Shown one piece after another: positions 9,836 through 20,820 of a DNA stretch of 64,000 bases; within the stretch, counting starts at the first letter, position 1, and every line of letters begins with the position of its first letter. The position numbers and the translations under genes were made by a program. Source of the stretch: Thiotrichales bacterium (GTDB lineage: Bacteria > Pseudomonadota > Gammaproteobacteria > Thiomicrospirales > Thiomicrospiraceae). The notes under the pieces are model-generated. The model had not been told where the DNA came from. It was given only the letters and a program-made list of their open reading frames with translations, and did no database searches. The stretch spans positions 20,935 through 84,934 of the forward strand of contig JAFGXP010000001.1 in assembly GCA_016936535.1 (NCBI GenBank), read 5' to 3'.

Positions 9836-10342
9836 CTATCGTTCAAGAATCACAAAATCAAACGCATAGGTATGACGCGCATCGGCAGGATGGTGTTCGC
9901 GCGCGACCTCAAACCACCTTCCCTCTTGCGTCCAATCCGGGAAATAAGTATCGCCTTCGATTTCTGCATGGATTAAGGTTAAATACAGACGATCCACTTG
10001 GTGCAGCAGCTGCTGGTAAAGTTGACCGCCGCCGATAATCACCACTTCTTGCGGATTATCGGGTTTTAAGGCGGTTAAAGCTTGCTCGACCGAGGCAAAC
10101 ACCGGCACGGAATACTTCAACTCTTTTTGACGACTGATGACCATATTTTGCCGATTCGGCAAGGGACGACATCCCAGCGATTCAAAAGTTTTACGACCCA
10201 TAATCACTGGCTTGCCGATGGTTTGCCGTTTAAACCACTGCAAATCATCGGGCAAATGCCAAGGCATGGTATTGTCTTTGCCGATCACTCGGTTTTGGCT
10301 CATGGCCGCAATCATCGACAACTTTATTTCGTTTTCATTCAT
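9836..10342 (-). CDS. folA: Dihydrofolate reductase
   Basis: NADPH-dependent reduction of dihydrofolate to tetrahydrofolate, regenerating the cofactor consumed by ThyA. The 168 residues include [30 protein letters not shown] (catalytic Asp in the LPDDL segment), the NADPH-binding [11 protein letters not shown] and [12 protein letters not shown], and the usual C-terminal beta strands. The start overlaps the thyA stop by 4 nt (ATGA), so the two enzymes of the thymidylate cycle are translationally coupled. Confidence 0.96.
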   Translation of the reverse strand: MNENEIKLSMIAAMSQNRVIGKDNTMPWHLPDDLQWFKRQTIGKPVIMGRKTFESLGCRPLPNRQNMVISRQKELKYSVPVFASVEQALTALKPDNPQEVVIIGGGQLYQQLLHQVDRLYLTLIHAEIEGDTYFPDWTQEGRWFEVAREHHPADARHTYAFDFVILER

Positions 10343-11172
10343 ACCGAGACACTCGCTTTAATATGGGGATGCGCCTGATAATCCAGAATCTCAAAATCGT
10401 CAAAATGATAATCAAAAATCGACGCTGGTTTGCGTTTAATTCGTAAGGTGGGCAATGGCAAAGGCTCGCGCGTTAGCTGTAACCGCGCTTGTTCGAGCGT
10501 ATTGTTATACAGATGCACATCGCCACCAGTCCAAATCAACTCCCCCACATCCAAATCACATTGCTGTGCCATCATATGCAACAAGAACGCGTAGCTGGCA
10601 ATGTTGAATGGCACCCCCAAAAAAGTATCCGCACTGCGCTGATAAAGCTGACAAGAAAGCCGGCCGTTGGCGACGTAGAATTGAAAAAACGCATGGCACG
10701 CAGCCAATGCCATTCGCCCCTGCTCGACATTGGCTTGCGGCGAAACCGATTCATCGGGTAAATCCGCTGGGTTCCAGGCCGACACCAACATACGACGGCT
10801 GTTAGGGTTGTTTTTTAAGGTCTCAATCACCTCAGCAATTTGATTAATGGTTTCACCATTTGGTTTTTGCCAAGCGGTCCACTGCTTTCCGTACAAGGGA
10901 CCAATCTGCCCCTCTTGAGTCGCCCACTCATCCCAAATTCGCACCCCGTGTTCTTGCAAGTAAGCAATATCGGTGTCTCCTTTTAAAAACCACAACAATT
11001 CATGCAGAATCGATTTGATATGCAGTTTTTTGGTGGTCAACAGGGGAAACCCTTGCTGTAAATCAAAACGCATCTGATAGCCAAACACCGAGCGGGTACC
11101 CGTTCCTGTTCGATCACCTTTTTCGGTACCATGGTCAAGAATATGTTGAAGCAGATCTAAATAAGCACGCAT
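10339..11172 (-). CDS. thyA: Thymidylate synthase
   Basis: Methylates dUMP to dTMP with methylene-tetrahydrofolate. At 277 residues it is somewhat longer than the 264-residue E. coli enzyme because of a short insertion in the [19 protein letters not shown] region. Active-site features are present: the phosphate-binding Arg in [12 protein letters not shown], the catalytic Cys in [30 protein letters not shown] and the C-terminal KASVSV. A strong AGGAG Shine-Dalgarno lies directly before the ATG and overlaps the end of lgt. Middle gene of lgt-thyA-folA. Confidence 0.97.
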   Translation of the reverse strand: MRAYLDLLQHILDHGTEKGDRTGTGTRSVFGYQMRFDLQQGFPLLTTKKLHIKSILHELLWFLKGDTDIAYLQEHGVRIWDEWATQEGQIGPLYGKQWTAWQKPNGETINQIAEVIETLKNNPNSRRMLVSAWNPADLPDESVSPQANVEQGRMALAACHAFFQFYVANGRLSCQLYQRSADTFLGVPFNIASYAFLLHMMAQQCDLDVGELIWTGGDVHLYNNTLEQARLQLTREPLPLPTLRIKRKPASIFDYHFDDFEILDYQAHPHIKASVSV

Positions 11173-11181
11173 CTTTTCTCC

Positions 11182-11991
11182 TTACGCCTCTGTCGCAGCC
11201 ATTTTGCTTGCACGCCGATAGGCGTAGAACATTAAGCCGGCACCGCCGAGAATCATTGGCGTGGATAAAATCTGGCCCATTGTGACCCAATTCCATAGCA
11301 GGTAGCCTAATTGAGCGTCCGGCACGCGCCAAAATTCAACAAAAAAGCGGAAAACGCCATAACCCAGCAAGAAAAGACCACCGACAGCCCCAGCCGGACG
11401 CGGTTTGCGCGCAAACCACAGCAAAATCAACAAGAGTACTAATCCCTCTAAAAAGGCTTCCAGCAGTTGAGTTGGGTATTTATTAACGGTCATTTGCAAT
11501 TGCGGATCATAAACCGCCATCCCCAAGGGCGAATCGGTGATTTTCCCCCACAACTCGCCATTGATAAAATTACCAATGCGTCCGGTAAGCAGGCCAATCG
11601 GCACCAAGGGGGCGACAAAATCGCCAACTTGCAGAAAACTTTGACCGGTTTTGCGTGCCAACAACCACAAGGCAATCAAGACGCCAAGCAATCCACCGTG
11701 GAAAGACATGCCCCCTTGCCAGATTTGCAAAATGGCCGACGGCGTTTGCAGATAATGCGCCAAATCATAGAACAGGACATAGCCAATCCGCCCGCCCAGT
11801 ATGACGCCTAGGGCGACATAAAAAAGCAAATCACCCACCATATCACTGTTCCAGGGTGCGCGATTTTTAGCTCGATACAATGCTAATGCCCATCCTCCGG
11901 CAAACGCCAGAAGATACATCAGACCGTACCAGTGGATATTAAGAGGCCCTAGGGATAAGGCAACAGGATCAATTTGAGGATAGGCCCACAT
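11182..11991 (-). CDS. lgt: Prolipoprotein diacylglyceryl transferase
   Basis: Inner-membrane enzyme that transfers diacylglycerol from phosphatidylglycerol to the lipobox cysteine of prolipoproteins. The 269-residue product has the expected multi-spanning profile. The conserved [11 protein letters not shown] contains the essential His, and [13 protein letters not shown] is the Lgt signature. First gene of lgt-thyA-folA, an arrangement common in gammaproteobacteria. The lipoprotein LpoA at 32.1 kb is one expected substrate. Confidence 0.97.
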   Translation of the reverse strand: MWAYPQIDPVALSLGPLNIHWYGLMYLLAFAGGWALALYRAKNRAPWNSDMVGDLLFYVALGVILGGRIGYVLFYDLAHYLQTPSAILQIWQGGMSFHGGLLGVLIALWLLARKTGQSFLQVGDFVAPLVPIGLLTGRIGNFINGELWGKITDSPLGMAVYDPQLQMTVNKYPTQLLEAFLEGLVLLLILLWFARKPRPAGAVGGLFLLGYGVFRFFVEFWRVPDAQLGYLLWNWVTMGQILSTPMILGGAGLMFYAYRRASKMAATEA

Positions 11992-12051
11992 ATTTCGCTC
12001 AATTTCTTGGTCAAAAAGATGCAGGCATAATACCAGAGGAAGGACGTAAAT

Positions 12052-14100
12052 TTAAAACTTAAACTGACCGATCAAGCTCTCTAAACGCTGAGAAAGGCGC
12101 TGCAAATCGTAACCCGATTGCTGGGTGCGTTGTGCACCGTCCAAAGCCCTCTCAGTGACCTGATGAATTTCAAAAATATTGTTATTAATTTGTTGCGCCA
12201 ATTGCGTTTGCGCATGGGCGGCATTTAACATTTGGTCTGACATCTGACTGATATCCTGCATCAAAATGGTCACAGGCTGCAGCGTATTTTTGGATTCATT
12301 CACCGTGCGCATACTGTTTTGCACCGCGTCTTGCCCCACACCAACCACCGCCACCGTTGACTGAGTGGCTTTCAGGATTTTATCGACAATCCCTTCAATT
12401 TGACTGGTGGAATCTTGAGTACGCTTCGCCAGTGAACGGACCTGATCGGCGACCACCGCAAAACCACGACCATGCTCTCCGGCACGGGCGGCCTCAATCG
12501 CAGCATTTAACGCCAATAAATTGGTCTGTTCGGCAATTTCTTGAATAACATTGACCACCGAACCAATCGACTGACCATCCTGACGCAACTGACCCACTGC
12601 CTCAATCATCTGCTGCATACTCTGATCCAGGCTTTCCATGACTTGCACACTGTCCACAACCGTTTGCCCACCTTGTAAAACTCGCTGCGCAGCCTGCTGG
12701 GTTGCACGGGTGGTATTGCTGGAATGATCCTCAACTTTCTGCGCCTGCTGAGTCATCTCAAGCATCGACTGATTCAACCCCGATGTGGCTTTGGCCTGTA
12801 ACTCAACCCCCTCCTTCATCGACACGGTAATTTGCTGTAAACGCTCCGAAGCACCCTCTAGTTGTAAAGCGGTGCGTCCAATTTCCGACAACAGCGTCTG
12901 AATGCGCGTAATGAACTGGTTAAAATGCTTCGCCAAATCGCCAATTTCATCTTGGCTTTGAATCGGTAACCGCTGGGTTAAATCACCTGAACCGCGCGCA
13001 ATCTCACCCATGGCTTGCGAAATTTGCTCAACCGGTTGCACCACCGCCTGGGTCACTCGGCGCGACATCAGCATGCCAATCAGCTGTCCGGTCAAAGAAA
13101 AGAGCAACAAAAAGAAGATGTTCCATAAACTGCTACTGGCTACCGCTTCACCTGCCGCTTCGGTTTGCTGCTGAGCCAAATCACCAATTGCATCCAGATG
13201 CTGATAGAGCGCCTGGTAAAGGGGTTGAATCTGCGTGTCAATCAACACCAAGTCTTGTCGCCATTGCCCACCTTGATGCAGAGTTTTCAAGGTCAAAAAA
13301 TGGTTTTGATAATCTTCAAATGCCTGAGTAATTTGCTCTAAGGCAATTTCTTCTTCCAGTGTCAATTGCGCGGCTGCGGACACCGATTCGTTTTGACGAT
13401 AAAGTGCCAAAACCGTCAAGAGCTCGGCAAATCGGGTCAGATAGCGTTCAGTCTGCTCGGCCATTTCTGGACTACGAAAGGCCAAATAACCGCGTAAATT
13501 ACTCCCAACATTTAACCAAGCGGCTTCCATTTCAAGAATCGTTTCTAATGGAACCTTCCGCTCGGTACTCAACGCATCCATTTCGGAATAGCGCATCAAC
13601 AACAGCGACTGCTGTATCTGCCGGCTGTTCGGCATTAAATTTTCTTGGGCGTAACTAAAGGCGGGAAACTTCAGATTTGGAGACGCTTGCAGCTGCTGAA
13701 TCTGCATTACCAAAGGTGGCAGTTTTTCTAATTCTTCGCGGATGGCGAGAGCATGCTCTAAAAAAGCTGGCGCAAACGCCCCCTGTTGCAAACGGGTGTT
13801 TAACGCCAACACCTTTTGCTGCGCCACTTCACTTTGTTGTAAATAGGTTTGCAAATCTTCAGGGTGACCGCTGAGCATATAGCCATTCAGTAGGGTCATA
13901 TTACGTTCGAGCTGCAAAGACAAAGCTTGTGCTGCACGCTCCAAAGGTTGAACCTGGCTAACTAACTGTTCTACATTGGAACGAACCATCGACAAGTTAA
14001 TGACAGCTTGAATGGTGATAATCGCCAAGGCAGCCCAAATCACGCCAAAGCCGAACTTCATTTTCTGTTTAAGGCTGAATTTGCGAAGCAACTTATCCAT
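12052..14100 (-). CDS. Methyl-accepting chemotaxis protein
   Basis: Inner-membrane chemoreceptor of 682 residues. Layout: short cytoplasmic N-terminus, TM1 (about 17-38), a large periplasmic helical sensor (about 40-320) with no recognised PAS or Cache motif, TM2 ([20 protein letters not shown], about 325-345), a HAMP domain ending in [11 protein letters not shown], and the coiled-coil signalling domain. The hairpin tip [21 protein letters not shown] that binds CheA and CheW is intact. There is no C-terminal NWETF-type pentapeptide, so it probably relies on other receptors for efficient CheR binding. The ligand cannot be read from sequence. It separates murG from lgt-thyA-folA within the broken dcw cluster. 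Confidence 0.93.
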   Translation of the reverse strand: MDKLLRKFSLKQKMKFGFGVIWAALAIITIQAVINLSMVRSNVEQLVSQVQPLERAAQALSLQLERNMTLLNGYMLSGHPEDLQTYLQQSEVAQQKVLALNTRLQQGAFAPAFLEHALAIREELEKLPPLVMQIQQLQASPNLKFPAFSYAQENLMPNSRQIQQSLLLMRYSEMDALSTERKVPLETILEMEAAWLNVGSNLRGYLAFRSPEMAEQTERYLTRFAELLTVLALYRQNESVSAAAQLTLEEEIALEQITQAFEDYQNHFLTLKTLHQGGQWRQDLVLIDTQIQPLYQALYQHLDAIGDLAQQQTEAAGEAVASSSLWNIFFLLLFSLTGQLIGMLMSRRVTQAVVQPVEQISQAMGEIARGSGDLTQRLPIQSQDEIGDLAKHFNQFITRIQTLLSEIGRTALQLEGASERLQQITVSMKEGVELQAKATSGLNQSMLEMTQQAQKVEDHSSNTTRATQQAAQRVLQGGQTVVDSVQVMESLDQSMQQMIEAVGQLRQDGQSIGSVVNVIQEIAEQTNLLALNAAIEAARAGEHGRGFAVVADQVRSLAKRTQDSTSQIEGIVDKILKATQSTVAVVGVGQDAVQNSMRTVNESKNTLQPVTILMQDISQMSDQMLNAAHAQTQLAQQINNNIFEIHQVTERALDGAQRTQQSGYDLQRLSQRLESLIGQFKF

Positions 14101-14240
14101 TTTTCTGTGACTCTCTATTGAGTTAAGGAGGATGTCATCTGCAAAGCAAAAGAAAAGCCAACTCTACCATTTACTTAAAACTCAACGACTGAAAACGCCG
14201 TTTCACCCCTTGTAAAGCGCGGCGCTACATAGAAGCCTGC

Positions 14241-15341
14241 CTAGGTTTCAGTACTCTGTAACAAAGCCAACAAACGTTGGGCAATCTGCTGCCGTGCCAT
14301 TTGCGGCGCTTGCTGTCGAATTTGCAGAGAAGCCTGCGTGCGTTTTTCAGGATTTTGACACCAATTGCAGATGGCTTGCGCCAATTGTTCGGCATTCCAT
14401 TGCGCCTGTTGCATAATCTGCCCGCCGCCGAGTGTACAGAGCACCTCAGCATTCGCCGTTTGGTGATTGTCCACCGCGTGCGGGTAAGGAACGAGAATCG
14501 CAGGTCGTGCACTGGCCATTAATTCACTAACGGTTAAGGCACCAGAGCGGCAAATCACCAGCCCCGCTTGCTGATAGGCGTTGACCATATCCTCAATAAA
14601 TGGGACAACCTCAGCCTTGACCCCCGCTTGGGCATAGGCCTCTTGAGCACTGACCAGCGTCTTTTGCCCCGCTTGATGCAATACCGCAGGCCGTTGTGCC
14701 TCCGGTATTTTCGCCAAAGCCGCCGGCACCATCTGATTTAACGCTTGAGCCCCACGACTGCCACCCAAAATTAACAAGCGGCATTCATCATTCATCGACA
14801 AAATAGGAATCTGTTCAAGACCATCACGTACTGGATTACCGACGACCACGGTTTGCGCCAAGCGCGGAAAACGCTTTGGACTTTGCTGGGCGAGTGGAAA
14901 GGCTAATAGAACACGCTCAGCTAAGAATGAAAGAAGACGGTTGGTGAAACCCGGAATCGCGTTTTGCTCATGCAAGACCAAAGAGATTTTCAGTTTTTTG
15001 GCCGCTAAACCACCCGGCCCACAAACAAAGCCTCCCATGCCAAGCACCAAGTCCGGTTGTTCCCGACGCAAAATTGTCAGCGCCTGCCGATAAGCCCGAT
15101 AGACTCGAAACGGCGCTTGCAACCAACCGGAAAGCCCTTTGCCTCGCAAACCGCAAATCGCAATTTCAGAATAGGCCAAACCCGCCTTATTCACCCACTC
15201 CGCCTCCATACCCCCGGCGGTACCCAGCCAATGAATGTCCACTTGGTAGGGTTTGAGTTCATTGGCAATTGCAATGCCCGGAAAGACATGGCCGCCAGTA
15301 CCGCCGGCCATAATCAGGACTTTTTTGTTCGCTTGGGACAT
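14241..15341 (-). CDS. murG: UDP-GlcNAc:undecaprenyl-PP-MurNAc-pentapeptide GlcNAc transferase MurG
   Basis: Makes lipid II from lipid I on the inner face of the cytoplasmic membrane. The ATG at 15341 is chosen because the protein then begins MSQANKKVLIMAGGTGGHVFPG, with the G-loop at its usual position; a longer frame to 15407 adds 22 atypical residues. The length is 366 residues. The second G-loop LLILGGSRGAQALN and the UDP-GlcNAc region VICRSGALTVSELMASARPAI are intact. Last gene of the contiguous dcw block. Confidence 0.96.
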   Translation of the reverse strand: MSQANKKVLIMAGGTGGHVFPGIAIANELKPYQVDIHWLGTAGGMEAEWVNKAGLAYSEIAICGLRGKGLSGWLQAPFRVYRAYRQALTILRREQPDLVLGMGGFVCGPGGLAAKKLKISLVLHEQNAIPGFTNRLLSFLAERVLLAFPLAQQSPKRFPRLAQTVVVGNPVRDGLEQIPILSMNDECRLLILGGSRGAQALNQMVPAALAKIPEAQRPAVLHQAGQKTLVSAQEAYAQAGVKAEVVPFIEDMVNAYQQAGLVICRSGALTVSELMASARPAILVPYPHAVDNHQTANAEVLCTLGGGQIMQQAQWNAEQLAQAICNWCQNPEKRTQASLQIRQQAPQMARQQIAQRLLALLQSTET

Positions 15342-15451
15342 GAGGCTTTCTCTTACAAGGTCAACCGCAGAAGGATTATCAATAAATCTCAGCGCTTTCA
15401 GCGCCACTTTTTAGCACGCAACTTTGCTCGCCAAAAGCGTCTAAACCGGTG

Positions 15452-16684
15452 CTAGGTCTTTTTGCTACGCCCTAGAGGACGACGGACACTGGCTTCGACC
15501 ACTGAGGGCTCGGCCACTTCAAACTCTTTATCTTGACGTCGGTCGTAATCGTCACTGTGTTTCGGATTGGGGTAAAAACGCGACAGGTGTTCCACCTTAA
15601 GCACAATCGCAAAAGCCAGCATAAACAAAATCATACTGCTACCACCGTAACTGAACAGAGGAAGCGTCAAGCCCTTAGTGGGAATTAAGCCTAAATTGGC
15701 ACCCATATTAATCCCTACTTGCAAGACAAACCAAAAGCTCACGCCATAGACATAGAGCGCGCCAAAATGATAGTTGGCGGCCTTAGCTTGAGCCGCAATT
15801 CGGAACAAACGATAGATGACTGCCAGGTACAGAATCACTAGGCCCATCACGCCAAGAAAACCAAATTCTTCAGCAAAAATCGAAAAGATGAAATCGGTGT
15901 GCGCATCCGGCAAATAGAGCATTTTTTGCACACTATTACCCAAGCCAACCCCTGTCCATCCTCCAGACCCTTGAGCCAAAATAGCCTGAATCAATTGGTA
16001 GCCGCTGCCATAAGGGTCTTGCCAAGGGTCAAAAAAAGAGGTTAAACGTGAGATTCGATAAGGTTCCATCAGCACCAAAAGCGCAAGGATGCCAATCATT
16101 GGAATAATGGTGTACACAAAATGCCGCGCCGGCGCGCCCGAAATCAACAACATGCCAATCAAAATCATGGCAATCAGCAGTACCGATCCAAAATCCGGCT
16201 CCAAAATGAGCAGTAGCGCCATAAAACCAAAGGGCAACGCCAAACGCAGCACTGCAGTAAAGCTCTCGGATACCTCACTGCGATGGAGTGTCAAATAACC
16301 TGCCATAAACACAATCACCGAGAACTTCATTAATTCAGCCGGCTGGAAGTTAAAGATACCCAGAGGAATCCAGCGCTTCGAGCCGTTAATTTCAACACCG
16401 ACAATCAACACCAAAATCAGTAGGCTCAAACTGAAAAGCAACAACAGGCCCCGTCTTTGAATCCAGTTAGACAATGGAATTTGATAAACCACATAGCCGG
16501 CAATTAAGCCAATCCCCATGGCTACAGATTGGCGAATAACAAAAAAGAAGGGATTGCCATAGCGCTCTTCGGCAAAAGCGACAGAGGCAGAAAACAACAT
16601 CACCACCCCCAAAAAGGCGATGGCAATCAACATCACCAATAACGGATTGTCGAGTTTAGAATCGGATACAGAAGATTGCGGCAT
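15452..16684 (-). CDS. ftsW: Peptidoglycan glycosyltransferase FtsW
   Basis: SEDS-family lipid II polymerase of the divisome, working with FtsI. The 410 residues have about ten hydrophobic segments. SEDS signatures include NGSKRWIPLGIFNFQPAE, the catalytic Asp region LYLPDAHTDFIFSIFAEE, and GLIPTKGLTLPLFSYGGSS. The C-terminal tail is basic (RRPLGRSKK). It ends 110 nt before murG. Confidence 0.96.
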   Translation of the reverse strand: MPQSSVSDSKLDNPLLVMLIAIAFLGVVMLFSASVAFAEERYGNPFFFVIRQSVAMGIGLIAGYVVYQIPLSNWIQRRGLLLLFSLSLLILVLIVGVEINGSKRWIPLGIFNFQPAELMKFSVIVFMAGYLTLHRSEVSESFTAVLRLALPFGFMALLLILEPDFGSVLLIAMILIGMLLISGAPARHFVYTIIPMIGILALLVLMEPYRISRLTSFFDPWQDPYGSGYQLIQAILAQGSGGWTGVGLGNSVQKMLYLPDAHTDFIFSIFAEEFGFLGVMGLVILYLAVIYRLFRIAAQAKAANYHFGALYVYGVSFWFVLQVGINMGANLGLIPTKGLTLPLFSYGGSSMILFMLAFAIVLKVEHLSRFYPNPKHSDDYDRRQDKEFEVAEPSVVEASVRRPLGRSKKT

Positions 16685-16693
16685 GGTTATTCT

Positions 16694-18070
16694 TCACTCC
16701 GACAACAGAACCGGCTCAGGATGAGTGGCATTCAGCCCCGGCGGGGCAAACAGAGCTTGCACAATACGTTTAAACGCCTGACCACGCTCAACATAATTTT
16801 TAAATTGATCAAAACTGGCACAAGCCGGTGAGAAGAGCACACAATCGCCACCTGCGACCTGAGTGGCCGCCAAACTGACCGCCTCTTGTAAAGTTTCAAC
16901 CTGATACACCGTTGAAAAACCTTGGGCTTGCATGGCTTGGGCAATCGCCTGCCGGTCGCGGCCAAACAGAATGACGGCATGGCAGTTAGCCTGTACCGCA
17001 GGAACTAAGGGGCTAAAATCAGCTTCTTTACTGACGCCACCGGCCAATAAAAAAATTCGTCCAACGGTCTGTGCACCAAAGGTTTCCAGCGCGGTCACGG
17101 TCGCCCCGACATTTGTTCCTTTGGAATCATCAATCCATTGCACTCCATTTACTTCAGCCACCAATTGTGTTCGATGCGGCAGCCCAGCAAAATCCGTTAA
17201 CACCTGGGAAAAGACCGAATGCGAAATCAAAAATGGCTCGCACAATGCCATCATTGCCAAGGCATTAAGCTGGTGATGTTTGCCTTTGAGTTGCATTTGC
17301 GCGGTATCAATCAGCGGCGTGTTTCCTCTCGCCAAATAGACTTTGCCTTCCCGATGTAACAGACCATAATCTTGTTCACGTTCTGGCGCATCTAACCCAA
17401 AATACTGAACTGCCTCAGGGAGCTTACCCAGAATCGTAAAGCCTTTCGGCAAGAGAGCTTGCTCGGTATCGGCAAAAATTTTAAACTTCGCTTGCGTGTA
17501 AGCAGCCAAATCGTCGTAACGATCCATATGGTCTTCGCTGATATTCAAAATCGCTGCCGAAACGCAGTGCAAGGAGTAGGTCGTTTCCAACTGAAAACTG
17601 GACAACTCCAACACAAACACCTCGTAATCGTGTTCATCCATCAACGCATCCAAAGCTGGAAGACCGATATTTCCGGCTACCGCCACCTGATAACCAGCCG
17701 TTTTCAACGCCTCTCCAATCAAGGTGGTGACCGTGCTCTTGCCATTCGAGCCAGTAATTCCAATAACCGGTACCCCAACAGCACGAGCAAAGAGCTCAAT
17801 ATCTCCAATGACCTCAACCCCTTCGGCAATCAACGCTTGAACCCAAGGCGTTTTCAAGGCAATTCCGGGACTTAGAACTAAGGTTTCAATTTGTTTCGGC
17901 CAGGTTTTGGGTAAATCGCCTGCGGCAAATTTGATCTCAGGAAACGCCCTTTGCAAAGGCTCAAGGTCAAAATTGGCCCGCGTATCATAGGCCAAACAAG
18001 GCATATGCTGCGCTTGTAAAAAACGCAAAACGGATTCTCCTGTCATGCCTAAACCGGCGACTAAAATCAT
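16694..18070 (-). CDS. murD: UDP-N-acetylmuramoyl-L-alanine--D-glutamate ligase MurD
   Basis: Adds D-Glu to UDP-MurNAc-L-Ala. At 458 residues it has the usual size. Visible are the N-terminal VAGLGMTGESVLRFL, the ATP loop GITGSNGKSTVTTLIGE (about 104-120), HHQLNALAMMALCE, and the C-terminal-domain DDSKGTNVGATVTALE with LFSPACASFDQF, both MurD hallmarks. It lies between mraY (13-nt gap) and ftsW (9-nt gap), so tight operon linkage is clear. Confidence 0.97.
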   Translation of the reverse strand: MILVAGLGMTGESVLRFLQAQHMPCLAYDTRANFDLEPLQRAFPEIKFAAGDLPKTWPKQIETLVLSPGIALKTPWVQALIAEGVEVIGDIELFARAVGVPVIGITGSNGKSTVTTLIGEALKTAGYQVAVAGNIGLPALDALMDEHDYEVFVLELSSFQLETTYSLHCVSAAILNISEDHMDRYDDLAAYTQAKFKIFADTEQALLPKGFTILGKLPEAVQYFGLDAPEREQDYGLLHREGKVYLARGNTPLIDTAQMQLKGKHHQLNALAMMALCEPFLISHSVFSQVLTDFAGLPHRTQLVAEVNGVQWIDDSKGTNVGATVTALETFGAQTVGRIFLLAGGVSKEADFSPLVPAVQANCHAVILFGRDRQAIAQAMQAQGFSTVYQVETLQEAVSLAATQVAGGDCVLFSPACASFDQFKNYVERGQAFKRIVQALFAPPGLNATHPEPVLLSE

Positions 18071-18083
18071 AGCTAAATTCCTT

Positions 18084-19166
18084 TTAGCGTAGCTTTAAAG
18101 AAGCAAGGCCAATCAAGACCAAAATAATCGTTACAATCCAAAAACGCACAATAACGGTAGATTCATGCCAGCCTTTCTGCTCAAAGTGATGATGCAAAGG
18201 GGCCATTAGAAAAATGCGCTTGCCGCGCAGCTTATAAGAGCCTACCTGCAAAATCACCGATAAGGTTTCCGCAACAAACACCCCGCCCATAATGACGAGT
18301 ACCAACTCTTGTTTGACCGAAATGGCCATTACCCCTAAAGCTGCGCCAATTGATAGGGAGCCGACATCGCCCATAAAAACTTGGGCTGGATGGGCGTTGT
18401 ACCACAAAAAACCCAACCCAGCACCCACGAGGGCAGCTGCAAAAATCGTAATTTCACTGACCCCGGGAATAAATGGGATATTTAGGTAATTGGAGAAGAC
18501 CGCATTGCCAGAGAGATAAGCAAACAGACCAAGCGCACCAGAAATCATCACCGCTGGCATAATCGCCAAGCCATCTAACCCATCCGTTAAATTCACAGCA
18601 TTTGACGTGCCCACAATCACAAAGTAACTCAGTAAGATGGTCCAAGCCCCCAAATGCAGCACCGTATCTTTCATATAAGGAATAAGTAACTGCGTCTCCG
18701 CCGGAACCGTTGATAAAGCAAACAGAGCATAAGCGGCAACAAAACCGACCACAGACTGCAACAGATATTTGGTTCGGGCACGCATCCCCTTAGGATCCCG
18801 ATGCACCACTTTTTTATAGTCATCAATAAAGCCAATCACCCCGAAAGCCAACATGGTTAAGGTGACAATCAGCAAATAATGATTCGTTAAGTCTCCCCAA
18901 AGAACGACCGCCACGGCCACTGAAAATAAAATCATGGTACCACCCATGGTCGGCGTTCCCTTCTTTGCCAAATGGGTTTGCGGACCATCGCTGCGAATCG
19001 CTTGCCCGACTTTTAGGCGCGTCAACCAACGAATCATCGTTGGACCGATAACAAAAGACAGCAGCAACGCAGTCAGCACACTCATAATAGTGCGCATGGT
19101 GATATAGCTAAACACGGAAAACCCAGAGATATACTGCTGCAAATACTCGGTAAGATACACTAACAT
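18084..19166 (-). CDS. mraY: Phospho-N-acetylmuramoyl-pentapeptide transferase MraY
   Basis: Polytopic enzyme that joins UDP-MurNAc-pentapeptide to undecaprenyl phosphate, forming lipid I. The 360 residues have about ten membrane segments. The active-site loops [46 protein letters not shown] and [14 protein letters not shown] are all conserved. Its lipid acceptor derives from the isoprenoid route encoded at 55.8-62.4 kb. Confidence 0.97.
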   Translation of the reverse strand: MLVYLTEYLQQYISGFSVFSYITMRTIMSVLTALLLSFVIGPTMIRWLTRLKVGQAIRSDGPQTHLAKKGTPTMGGTMILFSVAVAVVLWGDLTNHYLLIVTLTMLAFGVIGFIDDYKKVVHRDPKGMRARTKYLLQSVVGFVAAYALFALSTVPAETQLLIPYMKDTVLHLGAWTILLSYFVIVGTSNAVNLTDGLDGLAIMPAVMISGALGLFAYLSGNAVFSNYLNIPFIPGVSEITIFAAALVGAGLGFLWYNAHPAQVFMGDVGSLSIGAALGVMAISVKQELVLVIMGGVFVAETLSVILQVGSYKLRGKRIFLMAPLHHHFEQKGWHESTVIVRFWIVTIILVLIGLASLKLR

Positions 19167-19286
19167 CGGTTACTACTCTTTCTGTACGGTCAAAGAATCC
19201 TGGAAGGATTTTTTCGTTTTTTTATTATTTCAATTAAATGATGCAAAGGCCTGAGACTGAACTCATGGCTCAACTTATGGCTGAAC

Positions 19287-20804
19287 TCAAGCCGGTTGCG
19301 ACAGACCCCAGCGCGACACCAACGCTTCAACAATCCGTTCCATCTGTGCCGTTCGCGACCCCTTAACGAGAAGGTGCAAAGCCGGTGGCGAAGGGTCGGT
19401 TTGCAGATAGTGTTCAATGTGTTGATCAAGCGCTTTAATCATACTGGCATGATCCGGATAAGCCGCGCACAGAGCGGCAAACGCTGGCGATGGCGTGGCG
19501 TTTGCCAAAAAATGCATAGGCATCTGTTTCGCCGCATCACCATACACTAAGAGCGCATCTACACCCAACTTAGCAGCATATTCCGCCACCTCGCGATGCC
19601 CTGGCGCACTGAACGCACCCAACTCACCCATCGCGCCCAAACAGGCGATATGTTGCCCAGGCAAAGCCATTAAAGCTGCCAAGCCAGCCTTAACCGATTC
19701 GGGGTTGGCATTATAACTGTCGTCCAATAAAAAGCCGCAGGCAATCGGCGCCTTCTGCAAACGTCCAGGCACGCCAGAAAACTGCATCAGCCCCTGCAAA
19801 ATTTGTGACAAGGATAAGCCCGCGAGCAACCCCAATAAAACACAGGCGCTCGCATTAATTGCATGGTGCTCACCCAACACGTTCATCGAGATGGGTGTCG
19901 AGAAGACTTCGCCGTCCGTTAAGCGTCCATAGAGTTCAAAGTAAATGCTTTCGTCTCTAACTTGAAAATGGCGGTACCCCACAAAGGACTCATTGAGAAT
20001 CGAATCCTCCCGAGGGTTAAAGAGCGCAACCTGCACAATCCCTAATCGTTGACATTTCTGCAACCAATCTTGAATCCCAGGGCTTTGAGCATTAAAAACC
20101 GCAATGCCTTGTTCGGGATCTAAACTTTCAATGATTTCGCCCTTGGTATCAATCACGCCCTGCAAACTGCCAAACCCCTCAAGATGAGCACCCGCAGCAT
20201 TGGTAATAAGCGTCAAATCGGGTTGAGCGATTTGGGTTAGATAGCGAATTTCACCGCGATGGTTAGCACCCATTTCAATAATGGCGTATTCATGCTCGGG
20301 CCGAAGCTGCAAAAGCGTTCTTGGCACGCCAAAATCATTATTCAAATTCCCTTGCGTGGCCAGCGTTTTGCCTGCCTGAGCAAAAATCTGCAACAACAAG
20401 GTTTTACTGCTTGTCTTACCATTGCTGCCCGTCACCCCAATCAACTTTTTCACCGGCATTTGTTGGCGATGCCAGCGTGCAAAGTCAGCCAGCGCCAAAC
20501 GAGTGTCTCCCACCCAGACCATCGCCGGTTGAAACTCAGAAGGCTTTAAAGTTTGCTTTAATTGCGCCCAAGCGGCTTGATCGGATATTAGACAAACCGG
20601 CGTTTTGGCTTGCACAGCCTGCGACAAAAATTGGTGGGCATCCATTTTTTGTCCCCGTAGCACAATAAACAGACTCTGCTCATCCAATTCACGCGAATCG
20701 GTTGCCACCTGACGAAAGGAGCGGCTTCCCACCTCGGGATTTAACCAACTGCCCCCCACGGCCTTCAAGAGCTGCTCTAATGTCCAAAAAAATTCACTCT
20801 GCAC
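19287..20804 (-). CDS. murF: UDP-N-acetylmuramoyl-tripeptide--D-alanyl-D-alanine ligase MurF
   Basis: Completes the MurNAc-pentapeptide by adding D-Ala-D-Ala. The GTG at 20804 is preferred because GAGGA lies 7 nt upstream of it; another GTG at 20834 would overlap murE but has no ribosome-binding site. This gives 505 residues, longer than the ~450 of E. coli MurF. The excess seems to lie in the central and C-terminal domains. The ATP loop GVTGSNGKTSSKTLL, EMGANHRGEI, GEHHAINASACVLLG and LLDDSYNANPESVKAGL identify the enzyme. Confidence 0.95.
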   Translation of the reverse strand: MQSEFFWTLEQLLKAVGGSWLNPEVGSRSFRQVATDSRELDEQSLFIVLRGQKMDAHQFLSQAVQAKTPVCLISDQAAWAQLKQTLKPSEFQPAMVWVGDTRLALADFARWHRQQMPVKKLIGVTGSNGKTSSKTLLLQIFAQAGKTLATQGNLNNDFGVPRTLLQLRPEHEYAIIEMGANHRGEIRYLTQIAQPDLTLITNAAGAHLEGFGSLQGVIDTKGEIIESLDPEQGIAVFNAQSPGIQDWLQKCQRLGIVQVALFNPREDSILNESFVGYRHFQVRDESIYFELYGRLTDGEVFSTPISMNVLGEHHAINASACVLLGLLAGLSLSQILQGLMQFSGVPGRLQKAPIACGFLLDDSYNANPESVKAGLAALMALPGQHIACLGAMGELGAFSAPGHREVAEYAAKLGVDALLVYGDAAKQMPMHFLANATPSPAFAALCAAYPDHASMIKALDQHIEHYLQTDPSPPALHLLVKGSRTAQMERIVEALVSRWGLSQPA

Positions 20805-20820
20805 GCACCTATCCTCTTGC

